A stretch of 6,019 nt of DNA from Verrucomicrobiales bacterium. Its GTDB lineage: Bacteria; Verrucomicrobiota; Verrucomicrobiia; Limisphaerales; UBA1100. The DNA is taken from the NCBI GenBank assembly GCA_002718935.1, contig PBFV01000025.1, positions 10,577 to 16,595 on the forward strand, written 5' to 3'. Below the pieces are notes generated by a model. It was not told the DNA's origin. It saw only the letters and a list, made by a program, of their open reading frames with translations, and did no database searches. How positions within the stretch are numbered: position 1 is the stretch's first letter; each line of letters starts with the position of its first letter. Shown piece after piece: positions 5,445 to 6,019 of this stretch. A program made the position numbers and the translations under genes.

Positions 5445-6019
5445 ATGAGCCATTTGAAATTACATATTCCCGGCCCGGTTGAGGTCAGTGAGAGAACCTT
5501 CCGTGCGATGAACACGCCGATGATCGGCCATCGCAGCAAGGATTTTCAGGATCTCTTCGGCAAAGTGCAGCCACAACTTCGCCAGTTGCTTGACACCGAG
5601 CGGCCGGTCTTTCTGAGCACCTCCTCGGCGTGGGGAGTGATGGAAGGGGCCATCCGTAACCTCTGCGCCCGCAAGCTCCTGTGCTGCATGAATGGCGCCT
5701 TCTCCGATAAATGGCTGGACGTTGCCCACCGCAGCGGCTTGGTTGCCGACGCACTTCAGGTCGATTGGGGCTCGCCCATCACCGCCGAAGCCATTGCCGA
5801 ACGACTGCAATCCGGCGATTACGACGCCCTCACTCTCGTGCACAACGAAACCTCCACCGGCACGATGAGCCCGCTGGAGGACATCGCCGCGCTCAAGGCT
5901 GATTTTCCGGACGTGATGTTCATCGTGGACACCGTTAGTTCCATAAGCGCCGTGCCGTTGAATTTTGACGCACTCGGTATCGACGTGATGCTGGCGGGCG
6001 TGCAAAAGGCCTTTGCCCT
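5445..6019 (+). CDS. Class V PLP aminotransferase (alanine/serine-glyoxylate or phosphoserine type), 3' end outside window
   Basis: This is the first 191 residues of a fold-type I, class V aminotransferase; the gene continues beyond the window. Signatures are the start IPGPVEVSERTFRAM (8-22), typical of serine/alanine-glyoxylate aminotransferases, then GHRSKDFQ, STSSAWGVMEGAIRNL in the cofactor phosphate-binding region, HNETSTGTM in the central domain, and VDTVSS with the PLP aspartate. AGVQKAFA contains the presumed Schiff-base lysine K188. Relatives transfer amino groups between alanine or serine and glyoxylate or pyruvate; in PVC bacteria similar proteins often stand in for phosphoserine aminotransferase beside serA. 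The next gene is not visible here, so the substrate cannot be decided. The ATG at 5445 is the first in frame and lies 66 bases after the FAH-family stop, beyond the hairpin repeat, with no visible RBS. It may be read through from the operon or be a separate unit. Confidence 0.9.
   Translation, partial: MSHLKLHIPGPVEVSERTFRAMNTPMIGHRSKDFQDLFGKVQPQLRQLLDTERPVFLSTSSAWGVMEGAIRNLCARKLLCCMNGAFSDKWLDVAHRSGLVADALQVDWGSPITAEAIAERLQSGDYDALTLVHNETSTGTMSPLEDIAALKADFPDVMFIVDTVSSISAVPLNFDALGIDVMLAGVQKAFA

Noticed and set aside
5460..6005. 181-residue open frame antisense to the aminotransferase
   Set aside because: The + strand frame carries class V aminotransferase motifs including the PLP lysine, so the antisense frame is a shadow.
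1..6019. Mobile element, CRISPR array, tRNA/rRNA or defence system
   Set aside because: I found no transposase, integrase, regularly spaced direct repeats, tRNA cloverleaf sequence or nuclease/toxin motifs. All long frames are accounted for by metabolic or PVC-typical exported proteins.

Overview
The window looks like a piece of a PVC-superphylum genome, most likely a (marine-type) Verrucomicrobia/Planctomycetes relative. The main reason is the tandem pair at the left edge: the C-terminus of a DUF1549/DUF1553 (planctomycete-type) protein followed by a Tat-signal DUF1501 protein. This pair is a hallmark of those phyla and is expanded in them. The sequence is GC-rich and coding-dense. Most genes lack a clear Shine-Dalgarno sequence, and no tRNA, rRNA, CRISPR, transposase or phage gene is visible. 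The taxonomic call is an inference from gene content only.

Layout. (1) 1-247: 3' end of the DUF1553 gene, + strand. (2) 299-1765: complete DUF1501 gene, + strand, with a good RBS. (3) 1787-1812: strong intrinsic terminator whose T-run overlaps the stop codon of the convergent next gene. (4) 1811-3583, minus strand: IlvD/Edd-family sugar-acid dehydratase, XylD/pentonate-dehydratase type. (5) 3584-3755: divergent intergenic region holding an imperfect inverted repeat (3592-3660), a small palindrome and a GC hairpin. (6) 3756-4526, + strand: SDR dehydrogenase. (7) 4527-5378, + strand: fumarylacetoacetate-hydrolase (FAH) family enzyme starting directly after the SDR stop codon. (8) 5377-5436: a second copy of the inverted-repeat family. 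(9) 5445-6019, + strand: 5' part of a class V aminotransferase, cut by the window edge just after its PLP lysine.

How the genes may work together. Dehydratase, SDR and FAH-family hydrolase are the three consecutive activities of the non-phosphorylative deoxy-sugar acid route known for L-fucose and L-rhamnose: aldonate to 2-keto-3-deoxyaldonate, to 2,4-diketo-3-deoxyaldonate, to pyruvate plus L-lactate. Here the dehydratase belongs to the IlvD/Edd Fe-S family rather than the enolase superfamily usually associated with fuconate or rhamnonate. The inferred role is breakdown of a fucose-, rhamnose- or pentose-derived sugar acid, which fits a polysaccharide-degrading lifestyle. The DUF1553/DUF1501 pair is separated from this cluster by the terminator and strand change and is probably an independent unit. 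The aminotransferase may be a separate unit of serine/glyoxylate metabolism.

I did not find a clearly novel system. The most noteworthy items are the enzyme combination and the two related intergenic inverted repeats.
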